NCBI GenBank assembly: GCA_004835665.1 | Contig: RBKR01000002.1 | Location: forward strand, 186,001-250,000 | Length of the DNA: 64,000 bases | Direction: 5' to 3' | Origin: Phoma sp. XZ068 | Taxonomy: Eukaryota; Ascomycota; Dothideomycetes; Pleosporales; Didymellaceae | In this document: in pieces, positions 11,604 to 24,017 of the stretch | Position numbering within the stretch: the first letter of the stretch is position 1 | Layout of the letters: each line of letters starts with the position of its first letter | Made by a program: the position numbers and the translations under genes | Notes under the pieces: model-generated | The model's database searches: none | Told to the model about the DNA's origin: nothing | The model's input: the letters and a program-made list of their open reading frames with translations, nothing else

Positions 11604-13204
11604 GGAAGTTAGATATTCGCGGTTTAATTCTACGGGGGAGGAATTCAATTGAGGTTTTTAAGGCGGATGCGGAAGGTAGGGAAGTTAAGGTGTGCGAGGT
11701 GGCTGACTGATACTTAGATACTGAGTGGTAGTACTTAGCTGGTGTGGGGTGGTTGGACCCCGCATGAGGATGCTCTGTTGGTGCCCGTTTGGTTACCTCG
11801 GTACGGGTCGCGTGTACCACAAGCGCGGTGTTCAGGATGGAGATTTTGGGAGAGTGAGAGGTGTTGTATTTGTGGTTATGTGTAGTCTTATTGTACGTAG
11901 TATAGAAGGGGAAATGTTGGTGGTACTTAAGGATATCTAAAGCTTGGTAAATCATCCACCTCTCATCAAAGGATTTCCCTCACAAACCTCCATTTCTTCG
12001 AAAAAATGGTATTCCACCCTCTAAATCTAGTTTCTTACAACTCGTATGCGGCATCCACGGGTAAAAGGATACTTCTTACCTCGTTTTCGGCGATCAACGG
12101 ATTGTCCCTTCCTTCTGGTATTACGCCGAAACTATATCCTGACACAAGCTGGCACCATTTTCTTTTTGTTCGTAGCACGAGCTGCAGGAGGAATATGCCT
12201 GCGCAAGCGAGCCTCCCGAACGGTGTGCTTGTGACTCCAAAAGGTAATTATGCCCTCTTGTGATTGGTACAATGTAGTCTACTCGAACAGTTTGGGAAGG
12301 GGATTGATCCTGCCAGACATCTGCGATATCTTGGTTTGTGGTTCTATCTTTGTCCCCCAATGCACTGCCTTCTCTTATGCAGAGCTTTGGAAGTGTGAGG
12401 AGAGAAGGTGTGATGTGATCGTACGGCAGGGTAAAGAAGCGCTCCAGGGATTGCCTAGCACTAGTAACGTACTACAGCGTGCCATGCCTCCTGTTGGCAA
12501 GCTTATGATTTAGTGAGCGAGTGGAGGCTGTAGGTAGCAGCTCCAATGGACTGCAACTGACAATACCTTGATCGAAGCGGAAAGCTGTTGGACATTGGGC
12601 CGCAGGATGCAGACAAACCTTGATTCTTTCAAGACTTGGGGCATATGGTGAGTCCGTCTGAGAAATATAATACTACAAAAGTGTAAGCGTCTTGTTACAA
12701 CAGTAGTAGACTTCCTGTTTTGCCAAATCGGGTGCATCAGTCATGGAATCAATAGTGGTAGCACTTCGCCCTGCGAGGTTTCCTCCCCAGCAACACGTGC
12801 GTCTGGATGGAGGCATGCTGACACTGCCGCGCAAACAGGGTCGCAACGCGTAGTAAAGGGAAACCATCGGCCATGAGCGATCTAACCTTTTACCAAATGC
12901 TCATCTTGTGCTGGGTGTCTATGCATGTGATACGAGCTTCACGTACCTGTTGTGTAGCCGTGGGATTCAAATCGGGCCTGGTGAATTACTGCAATATGAA
13001 AAGTCGATATGTGCGTTTTGTTGGACGACGTTGATGAGGCTGCTCGTGGAAGATATTGGGCGCGTCAGGCTGGAGAACTGACGCGTGCAGGGGTCCACGG
13101 GAGGCTACCATCAAATGTGGGGCATCTGTCCACATGGAAGTTGCGACTCCGAGTGTCAGCAAGCTACAACACACTCAAGCTCCTCAGAGTGTTGAATCGC
13201 GATT
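11604..13204. other. Intergenic, no supported gene
   Basis: About 1.6 kb. The left part is the SDR promoter, with a run of short TGTTGATG-like units in the first SDR intron next to it. From 11,955 to 13,204 there are only short overlapping frames without recognisable motifs. Confidence 0.5.
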
Positions 13205-15797
13205 ATGGATTTCCTGAAATCAGCAGTGGCTTCGGCGATATCAAAGGGGTACCCAACTTGGGGGTATACCTTTGGCGATCGTGTGGACATTGACGACTCC
13301 ATCTGGACATTACACAATGGCACAAAGCGAGTATGGCCCTGATATCTCTGCTATGCGTACTGCCTAGCTGACTGTATCCTGTAGGAAGACGGCTCCAAGT
13401 GCAGCATCTTCTCCTTCGACATAAACGCGAACAAGTCTCGATTGCCCCTCGCGCGCAATGCGCTCCGCAAGCTACGAACCCTACGACACCCCGGCGTGGT
13501 GAAGGTCCTGGACACACAGGAAGTGGGTACACCTGATGATTCTGGCAGGAGGGAAAGCTAAGCAAGGGCAGAGCGAGACACACATATACATCGCGACCGA
13601 GCGACTGACGCCGTTGAGCTGGCATGTTAAGCGGAAGAGCCTCACAGAAGAGACGACCAAATGGGGATTGCACAACATCGCAATGACCCTGAAGTTCATA
13701 AACGCCGACGCTGCGTCGATTCATGGCTGCATACGCCCCGCTTCGATATTCTTTGGCGAGAGCGGAGAGTGGAAGCTCGGTGGATTCGATGCGCTAAGCT
13801 CTGTGAAGGAGGATGACTCCATTCTGCCGACTTATGGCGGCCTTATCCCAGATGCTGGAAGATACATGGCGCCTGAGATATCAAAAGCAGGGTGGGAGGT
13901 TATCAAGCAGAACCCTACACCTGCGGTGGATGCGTACAACTTCGGCATACTGATCTTCGAATGCTTCACCGGCAGCTACAACAGCAGCGACCAGCTGGGG
14001 CAAATGAAGAGCATTCCCCCGAGCATGCACCAGTCGTACAAGCGCCTGTTGAACCCGAACCCAAAGTCACGGATGAGCGTTGGTCAGTTCTTGGACCAGG
14101 GCAAGCGGATAGGAGGGTTCTTCCAAACTCCTCTAATTCAAGTCACTGAGGATATCGACAATCTGGGGCTGAAGGCAGAAGACGAGCGAAATGAATTACT
14201 TGGGTTCGTGAATACGCTGGGTTTTGCTGTCTTTGACTAATTGTTTATAGGAAACTCGACAAGGTGGCAGATGACTTCCCCGCCGACTTCTTCAAGATGA
14301 AGGTGCTGCCAGAGCTACTCAAGTCGGTGGAGTTTGGCGGCGGCGGCGCAAAGGTCTTCGGGACCGTCATGCAGATCGGACAGAAGCTGACCGACGAAGA
14401 ATACGAGTCGCAAATCACACCAGTCGTCGTCCGATTGTTCGCAAACCCTGACCGAGCTATTCGTGTCTGCTTGCTGGATAATCTGCCACTGATGATTGAT
14501 CATCTGCCACAGAAGCTCGTCAACGATAAAATCTTCCCTCAAATGGTATGTCAGCGCACCTTATTGAGCTTGACAGCCCGCTAACTTCAACGAGGTCACT
14601 GGCTTCTCAGATGTGGCGCCTGTCGTTCGTGAGCAGACAGTAAGGGCTGTCTTGACAATAGTGCCAAAGCTCTCGGATCGAATAATAAACGGCGAGCTCT
14701 TAAGACACCTGGCAAAGACAGCGAACGACGAGCAGCCTGGAATCCGCACAAACACGACCATTTGTTTAGGTAAAATTGCGCGCAACCTAGGCGTTAACGT
14801 AAGTCTTTCGTAGACAATCGTACGAGTGAGACTAACAACTTCACAGAGCCGAGCGAAGGTCCTTGCAGCAGCTTTTGCACGCTCGCTGCGCGATCCTTTC
14901 GTTCATGCCCGAAATGCTGCACTCCTCGCATTGTCTGCAACGGCCGATCTATTCAGCGAAGAGGACTGTGCCACCAAGCTTCTACCCATCATGTGTCCGT
15001 CCTTGGTCGACAAGGAGAAGCTCATTCGCGATCAAGCGCAGAGGAGTGTGGATATCTACATCGCCCGGATACGAAAGCATGCTGCAACCATGCCCGACAC
15101 CGTCCTTCCATCACCCGGTCTGGCGGCCGGTGCCACTCCACGCATCGGGACACCAGCGAACGAAAGCGGTTGGGCGGGCTGGGCTATATCCAGTTTCACC
15201 AACAAGCTCGCGTCAACAAGCGGGACGATCGAGTCGGGCTCAACCGCGAATGGTACTACAGAGCGGTCATCCTCTGTGCCAGCTACAGCCTCAACCAAAC
15301 CCCCAGTGCCCTTGGCCTCCAAACCGGGAATGGTGCTGCACACCGCAAAGAGCTCCGCAAGCATACCGACCATCAAGTCGCCTGATCCCGCAGCAGCTTT
15401 CAACGACGAAGCTGAGGACTTTGATGGCGACTGGGGCGGCTTCGCAGACGACGATGGCTTCGGCAATGGCGCATCGACCAAGGATGAAGAGGAGGATCCA
15501 TGGGGCACGCCGGCAGTGTCCAAGCCAACCAGCACGACATCATACGACGACAAAGGGGAGCCCGACTTCGCCGGGTGGCTGGCAGCACAGAACCAGACGA
15601 AGAAAGCAGTCAAGAACTTGCCGAAGGGATTGACCAAGTCATCCACAGCGCCGACAGCGAAGAAACCGATCGTTGCAGGGAGACCGAGTACAGCAGGGTC
15701 CACACGCAAGGTCGTTGTAGCGCCAAAGAAGGAAGTCAAGAAGGAAGAACCCAAGAAGAAAGAAGACGAGGTCGAGGGCTGGGGCGACGACTGGTAG
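13205..15797 (+). CDS. CEX1: SCYL1/Cex1-family protein kinase-like protein
   Basis: Cytoplasmic pseudokinase scaffold of the SCY1-like family, linked in yeast and animals to tRNA export and to COPI/Golgi traffic. Exons: 13205-13330, 13385-13522, 13572-14203, 14251-14545, 14595-14798, 14847-15797; 781 aa. The start MDFLKSAVASAISKG is the family's N-terminus. The kinase-like domain (about 20-300) is degenerate: the catalytic-loop HRD is replaced by HGC (IHGCIRPASI) and DFG by GFD (KLGGFDA), so catalysis is unlikely. Residues 320-600 are HEAT-like helices (VCLLDNLPLMIDHLP, VREQTVRAVLTIV). The tail is acidic, Lys-rich and ends GWGDDW, like the coatomer-binding terminus of SCYL1/Cex1. The choice between the Scy1 and Cex1 branches rests mainly on this tail. 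Convergent with the formyltransferase gene, 93 bp apart. Confidence 0.9.
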
Positions 15798-15890
15798 AGC
15801 GTTGTATATGTTGCATTGCGATGGCGTTGCCGGGTATAGAGCTCGTGATATCGTACACCATTCTTACAGTCCATGATACTCAAACATATC

Positions 15891-17044
15891 CTACAGCTTC
15901 CTCTGCGCCCGCAGTATCTTCTCCACCTTTGCGTTCCCCTGTCCCGCCTTCCCGCCAGGATACGTACTGGAAGCTATCGCGCCGACGCGCCCACACGCCG
16001 CACGGAAGCGTATCTCACGAGTGGACTCCTCATACCACAGCCCAGATTCCATATTAGCAGTGTCCGCATCCTCCCCACCAACCTCATAAACCCGATGCAC
16101 AACCAACCTCTCCCCATTCGGCAGTACGCACCACACATCCCCCAACGCGCGCTGCACCGCCATAATCCTCCACATCTCCATCCCCATGAAATCCACCCTC
16201 CGATCCGCCTTCGTAATCTTCGGCGCATACGCCATCTCACCCCTATACCACCCCACATCCTCAACAGGCTTCACATACACCCCCGACCTCAGAACATCCA
16301 GCAGCATCTCCGCCCCCACCACCTTCAACCTGCCCTCCAGCTCCCCCGCGGTTTCCCCAGCGCCAATGCATATCCCAGGCTGCGCAGTCTGCTTCAGCAC
16401 AACACCCTCGTCGAAACGCGTGGGATGCAGCGTCTGCACGCTTACACCCGTGTACCGTCTCCCCTGGAGTATGGCATGTGGGATTGGTGCTGAGCCGCGG
16501 AGGTCGGGGAGGAGCGAGGGGTGGACGTTAAGCCCGCCGTGGGGGGCGAGGGAGAGGATTCGAGGGGGGATGAGGAGGCCGAAGGATACGGCGATTATGA
16601 GGTTGAATTTGAAGGGGGGTGTCCAGTGGGTGAATGTGTTGAGGGGGTGGGTGGGGAGGGAGAGGGCGGTTGCGGTGCGGGAGATTGGTACTGTGGGCTG
16701 TTAGAGACTTGTTCTGGAGTTCATTGGTGAGGGGGGTGAGGGGGGTGGTGTGCTGAGTGTTGGTAAACACCGTTGCCAACACAACACCGAATGTAATGTA
16801 ATGTAATCCTACCTTCTCGCAGCGTCTTCAACCCCCTCCCCGTCATCTTCGCCGGGCGGTGAACAACGTGAATCTCCTCAATGAGACCAGGGTCATCCCG
16901 TCGCACCCTGTCCAACGCTTCCAAGCTGGCGATGCTGAACGCGTCGGAGCCACAGAACAGAATCCGCAGCGGCTCAACCGCGGAGCTGTATGCGCGCGAG
17001 TTTGACACCAAGGCGCGCACAGGACCGCGCAGCCTCCACAGCAT
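15891..17044 (-). CDS. FMT1: Methionyl-tRNA formyltransferase, mitochondrial
   Basis: Formylates Met-tRNA for initiation of mitochondrial translation using 10-formyl-tetrahydrofolate. Exons 17044-16813 and 16690-15891 give 343 aa. The ATG at 17044 begins a presequence rich in Arg and Ser (MLWRLRGPVRALVSNSRAYS), followed by the Rossmann strand RILFCGSDAFS. Exon 2 contains the catalytic formyltransferase signature (LNVHPSLLPDLRGSAPIPHA, with Asn, His and the LLP loop) and GVSVQTLHPTRFDEGVV. The C-terminal domain is present. The 122-nt intron carries an ATGTA-type microsatellite and a C-rich repeat. Divergent from CCZ1, with a 400-bp shared promoter. Confidence 0.92.
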
Positions 17045-17370
17045 GATCGCAATGGGCAAGGAACAGGGAAATCAAATTCCCATGGGTTCCGCATCCAGCG
17101 CCATCGAGATCTCCGATGGCGCTTGGCGGGGCGATGCAAGCGAGGAATCGGATGGCATCCCTGCTGTCTGACGCTGCATCGCGATAGGACGCACGGCTTG
17201 GTCTTTGTTGCGTGGCTCTGGGTCGTCTAAAAGGCCAGGCGGGCCCGCGGCTTTGTTGGGCAGCGAGCATGCGCACGCAGTGGCCGAGTCGCGAGGCGTT
17301 GTGTTGAGCGAGATTCTGAGACCCCCGACGTTGGCCGCAGACGGCGCGACAAAGCAGTGACGCAACCGAC

Positions 17371-17398
17371 ACACGAGCGAGCGAGCGAGCGAGCGATC
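17371..17398 (+). repeat. GAGC microsatellite in CCZ1 leader
   Basis: About five tandem GAGC units, roughly 50 bp upstream of the CCZ1 start in the shared FMT1/CCZ1 promoter region. Confidence 0.8.
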
Positions 17399-17444
17399 AG
17401 CACGGCAACATTCGGCCTCAGCAGGCTCGCAGCTCGACATCACG

Positions 17445-20056
17445 ATGAGTTCGACGCTGGGATCGAGAGTGGTGCCCGCGCAGCTCAGCTTCCTCGCTAT
17501 ATACAGCCCCGCGCTGGGCGACTCGGACGAGACGTTCCATAAGCAGATTGTCTTTTACTATGCGAAGGCGGCCAAGGCCCGCGCGAAGGTCAGCAATGGG
17601 AATGCGGCGGCCGAGAAGGAGCTGCGCGAGGAGGAGAACGAGAAGCTGCGGCAGGTCGGGCTAGCACAGGGCATGGTGGGCTTTGCGAGGTGGGTGAGAG
17701 TGCATGTGTGTGTTGAGCGGCGCTGACGGCAGCAGGTCCTTTTCCAACGGCGAGACGGTCGATTCAATCGAGACGGAGAAGTCGCGCATTGTGCTGCACG
17801 AGCTGGAGGCAGGGTGGTGGATCCTCGCCGTACGCCAGCACCCGATATACACACGCATACAAGACTAACGCTCCCAGTCCATCGACCTCACACAGCTCCC
17901 CGCTGCCACCACCGCCCAAGACGCGCCCCCCGCCGTCGAGTACTCGTCCCGCGAAGTCAGCCCGCCCGCGCTCCTCGTCCAGCAGCTTGTCCGCGCCCAC
18001 TCCGTCTTCACCCTCCACCATGGCTGGCCGCTGGAGCAGCTGTTCAGGAAGCACGGCCGCGACAAGTTCTGCAGCATCATGAGCACCTACTGGACGCGCT
18101 TCTCTGCGCGCTGGGACGTCCTGCTGCACGGCAGTCCGGCCGTCGACATGTTCAACGGCCTGAAGCTCTCCGCTGGGGGCGAGCTGGGCATGGGCGTGGG
18201 CGAGGAGGAGTGGGGCAGCAGCGAGCGCGACGTGCTCGAGGACTTTGCCCGCCGGACCGAGGGGCTGGTCGACGTGGTGGTGTCACGGTTCGGCGAAGCG
18301 TCGCCAGCGCAGGACACAAAGGGCAAGGCTGCGTCAAAGGCGCGAGACGACAGTCCCGTGCAGCCGTGGATCGGCGGCGGAGGCAATGTCGCTGCATCCG
18401 ATGGTGTGGTCTTCTCCGGCGTTGGCGGGCTGAGTCGAGCTTCCCTCAGAGATGTCTCCCACTGGACGGAGACAATCTACCACTATGGAGATCACGCATA
18501 CGGCATTCGCGACAATCCGACCTCTGACCGCAGGAGACGGAGGAGAAGGAATCCCAACGCACCCCCACGGCAAGCAGACGCCCCTGCAAAATCTAGTAGC
18601 ACAGACAAGTCGCCGCCACACGACTCGGGGACTGGCGACGCACCTCGCATACCGCCGCCGATTGTCAAGGCGGTGGAGACCTCCCTGGACAAGGCATCCA
18701 AGGCCATCGACGACGCCGAAGGGCGCAGTGAGCCCGCTGCGAAGCAGGAGACGGGACACATGCTTGCATCGCTGGGCGACACCGAGACCTGGATGAAGTA
18801 CATGACGCTCGGATACGGCACAGCCTGGGGCGGCAAGAAGGACGCTCTACCCACATCAACACCAGCACCAGACACGACAAGAAGCGAGCAGTCTCCACAC
18901 GCCATGCGCTACGTCGAGCCCGCGCCCGACGTCGACCTCGTCGAGGAAAAGCGCAAGGCGCAGATCCAGGCCGAGAACGACGGATACTTCCTCATTGGCC
19001 TGAAGGGCGACATGGTCGAGGCGGACATGGACGACGAGAACGACGAGGGGCATTGGAATGCGCGAATCCCGCTGCGAACGGTGTATGTGGAGCAAATCAA
19101 CAAAGGCTCATCTATTTCAGAGTCGGACGAAACGCCCAGTGAAGAAAGCAAAGAGCCCAGCTTCAACACCACGACGAAGCTTGAAACAGCGCGGTTACGA
19201 CCGGTGGTTTATGTGGTGCGTGTCCCTTACTCCATCTTCGTCTTCTCGATACTGATTTTACTAGCACCGCCCCTTCATATACACCTTCCTCTTCGCCCAC
19301 CACACCCCCTCCCTAACACTCGCCTCCTTCTACCGCAGCCTGCACTCCTTCTTCGCCCCCCTCCACCGCAGCCTCGACCGCAACACGGCCCCCACACGCG
19401 TCGCCCAACGCCTCCTCGCCGCCCAAACAACCCAAACAACAACCTCCTCATCCGCAGCCCACACCGCAAACACAACGCCCATCTACGACCTCGTCTGGGA
19501 CCCCCGCACCCTCACCGTCCACTCCAGCATCCCCAACATCCCCGACCCCGGCACCTTCACCGAATCCCTCCCCAGTAAAAACGGCACTGAAGGGGAAAAA
19601 TGGAGCAGACTCGACGCCCTCAACGTCCACGCCCAGATCCTCTCTACGGGACTAACCACGCGCCGCAGCCTCAGCGAGATAGAGAGAACGTGCAAGACGG
19701 CGCGCGGGTGGTGGGTCGTATGGATGCGATTACCGCCTAGTCAACCCTCTGCGCCGGATCCGAACGAGTCGGCTGATCCCAGCGGGGAAGAGGGGGGGAG
19801 CGTGGCGTTTAATACTGATGAGTTGCGTGAGGCGTTTCTTATTCGGAGGGCGAGGGACGGCGAGCCAGTCCAGGGTAAGATGACGGGTGCTAGGCTTGCG
19901 AGCGGGATGTGGAGCGGTATGGGGCTGGGTGGGAGTCAGTCGCAGAGTGAGCGCATGGGTGGCAAGGCCGCGGGGTGGGGGCCGAGGGGGTTGGCCGAGG
20001 GGATTGGGATTGATGCGCGGAGGTATGTTGATGAGCTTTTGAGCTTGAATCGGTGA
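17445..20056 (+). CDS. CCZ1: Vacuolar fusion protein Ccz1
   Basis: Ccz1 pairs with Mon1 to form the guanine nucleotide exchange factor that loads Ypt7/Rab7 at late endosomes, autophagosomes and the vacuole. Exons 17445-17689, 17736-17829, 17878-19215, 19265-20056; 822 aa. Residues 12-45 (PAQLSFLAIYSPALGDSDET) begin the first longin domain of the CCZ1/INTU/HPS4 family, which continues through LHELEAGWWILASIDLT. A long, variable middle rich in charged and Ser/Pro residues follows (about 230-480). The C-terminal exon holds the remaining longin-like domains (HRPFIYTFLFAHHT, YDLVWDPRTLT, ARGWWVVWMRLPP). The gene is unusually GC-rich with strong Arg/Ala codon bias. PEP12-like syntaxin at 38.8 kb works in the same transport route but is not adjacent. 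Confidence 0.9.
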
Positions 20057-20554
20057 TTGAGTGGGTGGGTGTATGTATATACGAAGGGGGGTTGTAGGTA
20101 TGAGATGGTTGAGAATGTATACTTCATTATGTTAAGACCATGAGGTTTATGTGCTGCTGACATGACCGAACTGGACTGAATGAACTGTACTGTACTAACT
20201 AATTGCACTTTGACTCCTCAATAACATGTAGAGACGGTGTGGTGGGGATTACAACCTCACCTCCTTCAGCATTCTCGGAAACTTCACTATTAAAAATGTA
20301 CGCCTTACATATGACTTAAGTCTGCGACTAGACAGACATATATACGATGTTCCAATGGTTATTTAGGCGGTATCACAACGGACATCTAAGAATATATAAG
20401 AACACCTCAGCAACAGCTATAGTTAATAAGCTCTTGTGTGTTGTAGTGTGTTTTATTTCGTTTTCTTCTCTTTTCAATTCGATTTCGCTTTAGCACATGA
20501 GAGATCGACTACAGTGCTGTACTTTCCATAGAGTGTGAAGTTTAAAAAGGACGA
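20057..20554. other. AT-rich flank after CCZ1
   Basis: CCZ1 3' UTR followed by AT-rich non-coding sequence. A weak resemblance to the adjacent tandem units (a CTTACATATGA...GTCTGCGACT...GACAGACATAT block near 20,305-20,345) may be the most decayed copy. Confidence 0.5.
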
Positions 20555-21925
20555 ATTATCAAGCTGCACTCCGTCCTAAAGTCTGTGACTAGACGAATAT
20601 CTCCCAATTACATAGATGAATATCTCAATGATAGGAAAATTTTGAGGTGTTAAATTCTGTTCTATTCTGTTGAGGGTTTGTTTCGTTTTTTTGGGGTTTG
20701 ATATTATTTATAGTTTTGAGACTGTAGAGGAGCCGTAGTTTCTTGCTAAGGAGGTTCAAGAGATGCTCTAGTAAAATTAAAGCCTTTCTGTAAATAAAGC
20801 TACGACCTAGATAGATGTCTATATAGAGATCTTGAACGTAGGTAAAGCCAGTAAGGTCTCTTATTCCGTTTTGTTTAGCTCTTAGCACTACGATCGCAGA
20901 AGGGGAATTGTATTTTGTAAAGATTTGAGGAAGTGTTGAGAAGGGGATAGAAGGCTGCGTGTGAAGAGTATGGGATTTGGATAGATGTCTATAAACATCC
21001 ACCTAAGTATCTACATAAGATACTTCAACAGTGGATTAAGTCAAGAAATCTCATTTCTCAGTTCTTAGCCCTAGACATCGCGCAAATGGATTTGTAGGTT
21101 CTCGGCAGCGTATTAGGAGGCACAATAAGAAAGTAAAATACTTCTATATAAGGTGCATGTGATTTGGAACATCTCTACCTAAATATCCACACGAACGTCT
21201 CAATAGCAGATAAAATTCATAAGGTCTTACGCTTTGTTTAGTTTCTTGTACGAGCACTGCAGATCGCGGAAGGAGGTTCGCCGCTTCTTGAGAGAATAAG
21301 GGTATGTTGAGAAGGGAATTTTTTACTTGGTAAGATTATTGGCCGGGCAAACATTCGCATGTACAGGAATATCTTGACGGCAGCGAAAGCCAATAAGATC
21401 TAGTGTTTTCGGTCCATAGTACCCGAGATTGATTGAGGTTGGTTCATAGCTTCTAAGGAAGGGTTTGAAGGATACAGCATCGTAAGCTAAACCCTTTCTA
21501 CCCAGTCCGTGAGCTGGATAAGTAGCTACCTCGATATCTTAACGACAGCGAAAGTCGATGAGATCTCGTCTTTCGTTTCGTTTCTCGGCGCCTGAGAGCG
21601 CTGGGACTGGATTCACAGTTTCTAGAAAGCGGTTTGGGAGGAAATTCCATAACGATTGCACTCCTTCTACATATGAGCGTTCGAACTGAATATATATCTA
21701 TTGGATATTTTAGCAATAGATCAAGTCTAATGTTTCTGGTTTCAGCGCCTGAGAAATCGCAGTGAGCGGGATTTGCAGCTTCGAGAGTCGTGTTTTGAGG
21801 ATGTGTCGCAACCATGGAAAGTAAAGTCCTTCTACACTTGAGCCTTTAATCTGGATAGATATCTACACAGATATCTTAAATTCAGCCAAAGTCAACAAGA
21901 TCCCGCGTTTCGTTTCGAGATCGCC
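20555..21925. repeat. Decayed tandem repeat array, about 8 units of 165-210 bp
   Basis: The same ordered blocks recur in direct orientation. Block A is a CCTTCTACA-like start; B is GGATAGATATCTAC; C is an ATATCTTAACGACAGCGAAAGTC-like core followed by AAGATCTCGCGTTTCG-like sequence; D is CTGAGATCGCAG...GGATTCGCAG; E is GTTTGAGAAGG-like. Core block C is seen at about 20,618, 20,828, 21,019, 21,195, 21,369, 21,533, 21,703 and 21,870, i.e. spacings of about 210, 191, 176, 174, 164, 170 and 167 bp. The copies differ widely, and the left ones are more AT-rich and more decayed. No open frame runs through the array. Alignment was done by eye. Confidence 0.75.
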
Positions 21926-22490
21926 TCCACAGATTCAGCCTCGTTAACTGAGCTGAGGCTCCACCGAACACCCGCTCCGGTCAGCAAATCACAGCCTCAT
22001 CTCTTAACCACATACCTTTCTAGGTTACCCCAACGTCTCAAGATTACGCATGACAGCGCTCGCAGGACCGCTCGCAAGCGCGATTGGCGTGCCTGGCCTC
22101 GAATCGCTCGTTTCAGAGACCCAAAACCGGCTGCTTGGTAGATGGTCAGGGGCCGCTTAGCCCCACATCGACTCCAGATTTCGCATCCTAACCCTGCCGT
22201 TCGCTCAACACGGACAACTAGACGTCACTGGGATCGAAGGGTGCATGAAAGCGCTGAGAACGAATATGACTTCCCGTCGTGGTCTGCTTCCTTGTTCATC
22301 CCTTCTGCGACCGTCCTGAGATTGTATTGCTGTCTCATACGGACTCGGCGATCTCACACTCCCGCCCTGGCCTGACAGCTGCAATCGTTGAATTGAAGGC
22401 TTGATACGCTTGCCTTGCGTTGAGTTTACTGTACTCTGTCCTCGACTTCTTAGTTGAAGTTGAGTTCTTCCTTCTTCATTCGCCGCCATA
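21926..22490. other. Promoter side of the aspartic protease
   Basis: GC content returns to normal after the array. No supported gene; contains the upstream region and leader of the protease gene at 22,491. Confidence 0.5.
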
Positions 22491-24017
22491 ATGCATACCC
22501 AGCTATCGACATGGCTCGCTATATCAGCAGCCCTGTGGCCGACTGTCACGGCCTTCTATCCCTACCAGTATGATGACGGTAGCACAACGTCGTCCTCCAG
22601 TCGGCGAAGTGCGAGGCTTTCAAGACCAGACTCGAATTCGATCACGCTTCCGCTACGACGCGTGCCTTCCCTTTGGTCTCGACAGAACAGGTACAGCATT
22701 GTCAATTCGAAAGACCCGAGCCAGGCGAACAGCGTCGCAATTGATCAAGATGGGAGTGATCTCAGCTACATGGTTGCTGTGACCATTGGCGACAGCAAGG
22801 AGGAGTACCATCTTCTCCTCGACTCGGCAGCAAGCAACACATGGGTCATGGGCGAGGACTGCAAGAGTGAGGCCTGTGGAACACACAACACATTCGGCAA
22901 AGGCGACTCGAGCTCTCTCAAGGTATGAAGGCCGCTCAGCAACGGCATACGTCGCTGACAATTGCAGACGCAAGACACTCCCTTCAGCGTAACCTACGGC
23001 ACCGGCTCCGTCAGCGGCACTCTCGCGACCGACACGCTGCACATCGGCTCCCTCTCCCCCTCGGTCTCATTCGGTCTCGCCACCAATGTCTCCTCCGAGT
23101 TCAAGTCGTACCCCATGGACGGTATCCTGGGCATCGGACGTGGCGACGTCGTACAAGGCACCGCGCAGCTCATGGACGTGTTGAAGACCGCCAACCTCAT
23201 CAGCGCAAAGTTATACGGGATACACCTGAGCCGCGCCAAAGACGGGCTCAGCGACGGCGAGCTCAACCTCGGGGAAGCAAACAAGGCGCGCTTTTCAGGA
23301 GATCTGAACTGGCTCGACTGCATTCCCAACGACACGGGGTTTTGGGAGATTCCCATCGCCGACGCCTCCGTCAATGGAAAAAAGCTGGGTCTCGGCGGCA
23401 AACAAGGCATCCTCGACACGGGGACATCGTACATCCTCATGCCGCCCGCTGATGCATTGGCACTGCACTCGCAGATCCCCGGGTTCGCGCAGTCAGGGGA
23501 GACGTTCAGCGTCCCCTGCGACACCAAAGCGGCGCTGCAATTCGTCCTCGGGACGAAGGGCTACAGCATCGCGACACAGGACTGGCTGGGCGGCAGACTA
23601 GACTCTGGGCTGTGCAGGACGAATATCGTGGGGCGCCAGGCGTTTGGCGAGAATCAGTGGCTGGTCGGCGATGTGTTTCTCAAGAACGTGTATTCCGTGT
23701 TTGATTTCGACGGGAGTAGAGTCGGGCTAGGCGTGGTGGGTACAGACTCGAGCTCGAGCTCGTCGAGCGCCAGTTCGTCGGGCTCCAGCTCAGCGAGTGG
23801 TGCTGCGTCGTCGTCGTCACCTACTTCGCCCGCCGCTTCCACCACAACCGCGTCGCCGGGCGTGATGCAGACTGCGGCTGTGGAAGGCAGCGCGAATCCA
23901 GCATCGAGTGCTGTTGCAGAGAGCCAGGGCCAGAGTAATCAGAAAGGCGGGGCTGGGCTGGCAAAGGCTCCTTTGGCGTTGGTCATCGGTGCACTCGCTA
24001 TTTCCCTGTGCATATAG
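22491..24017 (+). CDS. Aspartic endopeptidase, probably GPI-anchored
   Basis: Pepsin-family (A1) secreted protease, probably attached to the plasma membrane or cell wall. Exons 22491-22922 and 22968-24017 (45-nt intron); 493 aa. Residues 1-21 are a signal peptide (LAISAALWPTVTA), followed by a propeptide. The first catalytic Asp lies in LLLDSAASNTWVMG, where the usual DTG/DSG is DSA; the second is in ILDTGTSYILM. The flap YGTGSVSG and the hydrophobic VGDVFLKNVYSVFD are present, and two pairs of cysteines fit disulfides. After about residue 415 comes a Ser/Ala/Thr-rich linker and a C-terminal hydrophobic tail (APLALVIGALAISLCI), the expected GPI signal. The Gly-to-Ala change in the first motif is unusual but the fold looks intact. 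Confidence 0.9.

Noticed and set aside
12955..12985. B-box-like GGATTCAAATC near 12,967
   Set aside because: No pairing T-stem and no acceptor stem on either strand.
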